NCBI GenBank assembly: GCA_016295275.1
Contig: JAEDLN010000115.1
Location: 1-7,600, forward strand
Source: Kiritimatiellia bacterium
GTDB lineage: Bacteria; Verrucomicrobiota; Kiritimatiellia; RFP12; UBA3636
DNA length: 7,600 nt
Direction: 5' to 3'
In this document: in pieces, positions 7,232-7,600 of the stretch
How positions within the stretch are numbered: the stretch's first letter is position 1
How the letters are laid out: each line of letters starts with the position of its first letter
Translations under genes and position numbers: made by a program
Notes under the pieces: generated by a model
What the model saw: only the letters and a program-made list of their open reading frames with translations
Databases searched by the model: none
What the model was told of the DNA's origin: nothing

Positions 7232-7278
7232 TTTATTTTGTGCGCGGACAGTATGCCAAAAAACTGCTTTTTACGCAA
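7232..7278 (-). promoter_or_regulatory. Candidate sigma70-type promoter region upstream of the gspL-like gene
   Basis: This A+T-rich island contrasts with the G+C-rich DNA on both sides. Two overlapping hexamer pairs are visible on the minus strand: TTGGCA (7259-7254), a 16-base spacer and AATAAA (7237-7232); or TTGCGT (7278-7273), a 17-base spacer and CATACT (7255-7250). The first has the better -35, the second the better spacing. Either would place the transcript start some 15-40 bases before the ATG at 7211. The choice between them is a guess. Confidence 0.45.
7254..7277. promoter_or_regulatory. 24-base dyad, candidate operator
   Basis: The sequence reads TGC-N2-AAAAA-N4-TTTTT-N2-GCA, so eight of twelve positions pair in perfect two-fold symmetry. 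Length and symmetry fit an operator for a dimeric helix-turn-helix repressor of the TetR type. It overlaps the -35 region of one promoter candidate and the spacer and -10 of the other, where a bound repressor would block transcription. The TetR-family gene of this row is the obvious candidate ligand, but that link is inference; A-tract/T-tract symmetry can also arise by chance in an A+T-rich promoter. Confidence 0.4.
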
Positions 7279-7368
7279 CAAAACGAAATATCAAAGGGAA
7301 GTGGAGGCGAGGGCGCGCGAAGGACAAGGGCGCGCGCGGGCGTGCGGGGGCGCAAGAGGGGGAGCGGT

Positions 7369-7387
7369 CCCGCGGCCGTGCCGCGGG
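7369..7387. repeat. Inverted repeat, 8-bp arms
   Basis: CCCGCGGC (7369-7376) and GCCGCGGG (7380-7387) are exact reverse complements around the three-base loop CGT. This is one of the strongest stems of the stretch. No T-run follows on either strand. Confidence 0.8.
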
Positions 7388-7401
7388 TGGGGCGACCGGA
7401 C

Positions 7402-7418
7402 GCCGCGCCCTGCGCGGC
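7402..7418. repeat. Inverted repeat, 7-bp arms
   Basis: GCCGCGC (7402-7408) and GCGCGGC (7412-7418) are exact reverse complements around the loop CCT. It begins 14 bases after the preceding stem. Confidence 0.75.
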
Positions 7419-7422
7419 TATG

Positions 7423-7444
7423 AGGGGCGCACGGAGACGCCCCT
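7423..7444. repeat. Inverted repeat, 7-bp arms
   Basis: AGGGGCG (7423-7429) and CGCCCCT (7438-7444) are exact reverse complements around the eight-base loop CACGGAGA. It stands four bases after the previous stem and directly borders the less G+C-rich core. Confidence 0.75.
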
Positions 7445-7480
7445 GCAAAACTCTCAGCGTGTGCTACTTGCCAAGCTGCG

Positions 7481-7493
7481 CACCGCGGCGGTG
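7481..7493. repeat. Inverted repeat, 5-bp arms
   Basis: CACCG (7481-7485) and CGGTG (7489-7493) pair around CGG. It is short and on its own could be chance in such G+C-rich sequence, but it continues the series. Confidence 0.5.
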
Positions 7494-7509
7494 AGCCCCC
7501 GCGGGCGAT

Positions 7510-7538
7510 GCGGTGCGGGGTGCAAAGCCGCGCACCGC
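7510..7538. repeat. Inverted repeat, 8-bp arms
   Basis: GCGGTGCG (7510-7517) and CGCACCGC (7531-7538) are exact reverse complements around a 13-base loop. The right arm overlaps the left arm of the 7535-7551 stem, so the two are mutually exclusive. Confidence 0.7.
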
Positions 7539-7551
7539 GCCGATGGCGCGG
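7535..7551. repeat. Inverted repeat, 7-bp arms
   Basis: CCGCGCC (7535-7541) and GGCGCGG (7545-7551) pair exactly around GAT. It shares bases 7535-7538 with the preceding stem and so competes with it. Confidence 0.7.
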
Positions 7552-7552
7552 C

Positions 7553-7574
7553 GGCGCGATGGGGACATCGCGCC
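7553..7574. repeat. Inverted repeat, 9-bp arms
   Basis: GGCGCGATG (7553-7561) and CATCGCGCC (7566-7574) pair exactly around GGGA on the plus strand (TCCC on the minus strand). It is the longest perfect stem in the stretch and lies one base after the preceding hairpin. Confidence 0.8.
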
Positions 7575-7600
7575 CTACCGCAACGGGACACGAGCGTGGG

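Larger units (their letters stand above)
7473..7539. repeat. Imperfect 15-base direct repeat
   Basis: AAGCTGCGCACCGCG at 7473-7487 recurs as AAGCCGCGCACCGCG at 7525-7539, with one mismatch in 15 and an offset of 52 bases. The second copy overlaps arms of two hairpins, so the repeat may reflect an internally duplicated unit. Confidence 0.7.
7308..7600. other. G+C-rich non-coding stretch packed with inverted repeats
   Basis: No reading frame here looks like a protein: frames across it are low-complexity Arg, Ala, Gly and Pro. Composition is almost entirely G and C except for a normal-looking core at about 7445-7480 (CTCTCAGCGTGTGCTACTTG and neighbours). At least seven short perfect inverted repeats lie nearly end to end from 7369 to 7574, plus one imperfect direct repeat. 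The left flank (7311-7336) has GGGCGCGCG twice, 17 bases apart. Possible identities are a dispersed intergenic repeat, a structured non-coding RNA or a long structured region ahead of the operon. There is no T-run after any stem, so none is a standard intrinsic terminator. The stretch continues past the right edge. Confidence 0.6.

Noticed and set aside
7220..7494. Short open frames through the G+C-rich right-hand stretch
   Set aside because: All are Arg/Ala/Gly/Pro-rich without a start context, and the sequence is better explained by the inverted repeats.
7553..7574. The 9-bp hairpin as an intrinsic terminator of an upstream gene
   Set aside because: No T-run follows the stem on either strand, and no gene end is visible next to it.
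7308..7600. CRISPR array, tRNA or insertion sequence end
   Set aside because: Repeats are not regularly spaced identical units, no cloverleaf with an anticodon arm and T-loop pattern is seen, and there is no transposase frame or terminal repeat pair.

Overview
The window carries six genes, all on the minus strand, so the reading order runs from the right edge to the left. By eye it is fairly G+C-rich, and the genes are tightly spaced. The three best-recognised genes form the core of a type II secretion / type IV pilus-like envelope machine: an inner-membrane GspL-like protein (a PilM-like actin-fold half fused to a PilN-like half), a GspM/PilO-like protein and a GspD-family outer-membrane secretin. 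A diderm bacterium is therefore certain. The compact layout, the long-tailed secretin and the starts without a Shine-Dalgarno sequence suggest a PVC-type lineage (Lentisphaerota, Kiritimatiellota or Verrucomicrobiota), but this is an impression and no marker gene is present to prove it.

Right edge, 7212-7600: a gene-free stretch. Next to the first gene is an A+T-rich island with promoter-like hexamers and a 24-base dyad that could be an operator. Beyond it lie about 290 bases of very G+C-rich DNA packed with at least seven short inverted repeats and one imperfect direct repeat, which looks like a structured RNA or dispersed repeat element rather than coding sequence.

2343-7211: the machine genes. 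The gspL-like and gspM-like genes overlap by four bases (ATGA), then 52 bases precede gspD. The GspD and GspM-like proteins both have unusually long, acidic, probably disordered C-terminal tails. No GspC/PilP connector, ATPase, platform protein or pilin gene is in the window.

1-2294: a small four-helix membrane protein of unknown function, a TetR-family regulator resembling the CecR/YbiH subgroup, and the first 379 residues of an exported protein of unknown family that runs off the left edge. Gaps between these genes are 48, 21 and 25 bases with no visible terminator, so all six genes may be one transcript, with the regulator possibly controlling the whole unit.
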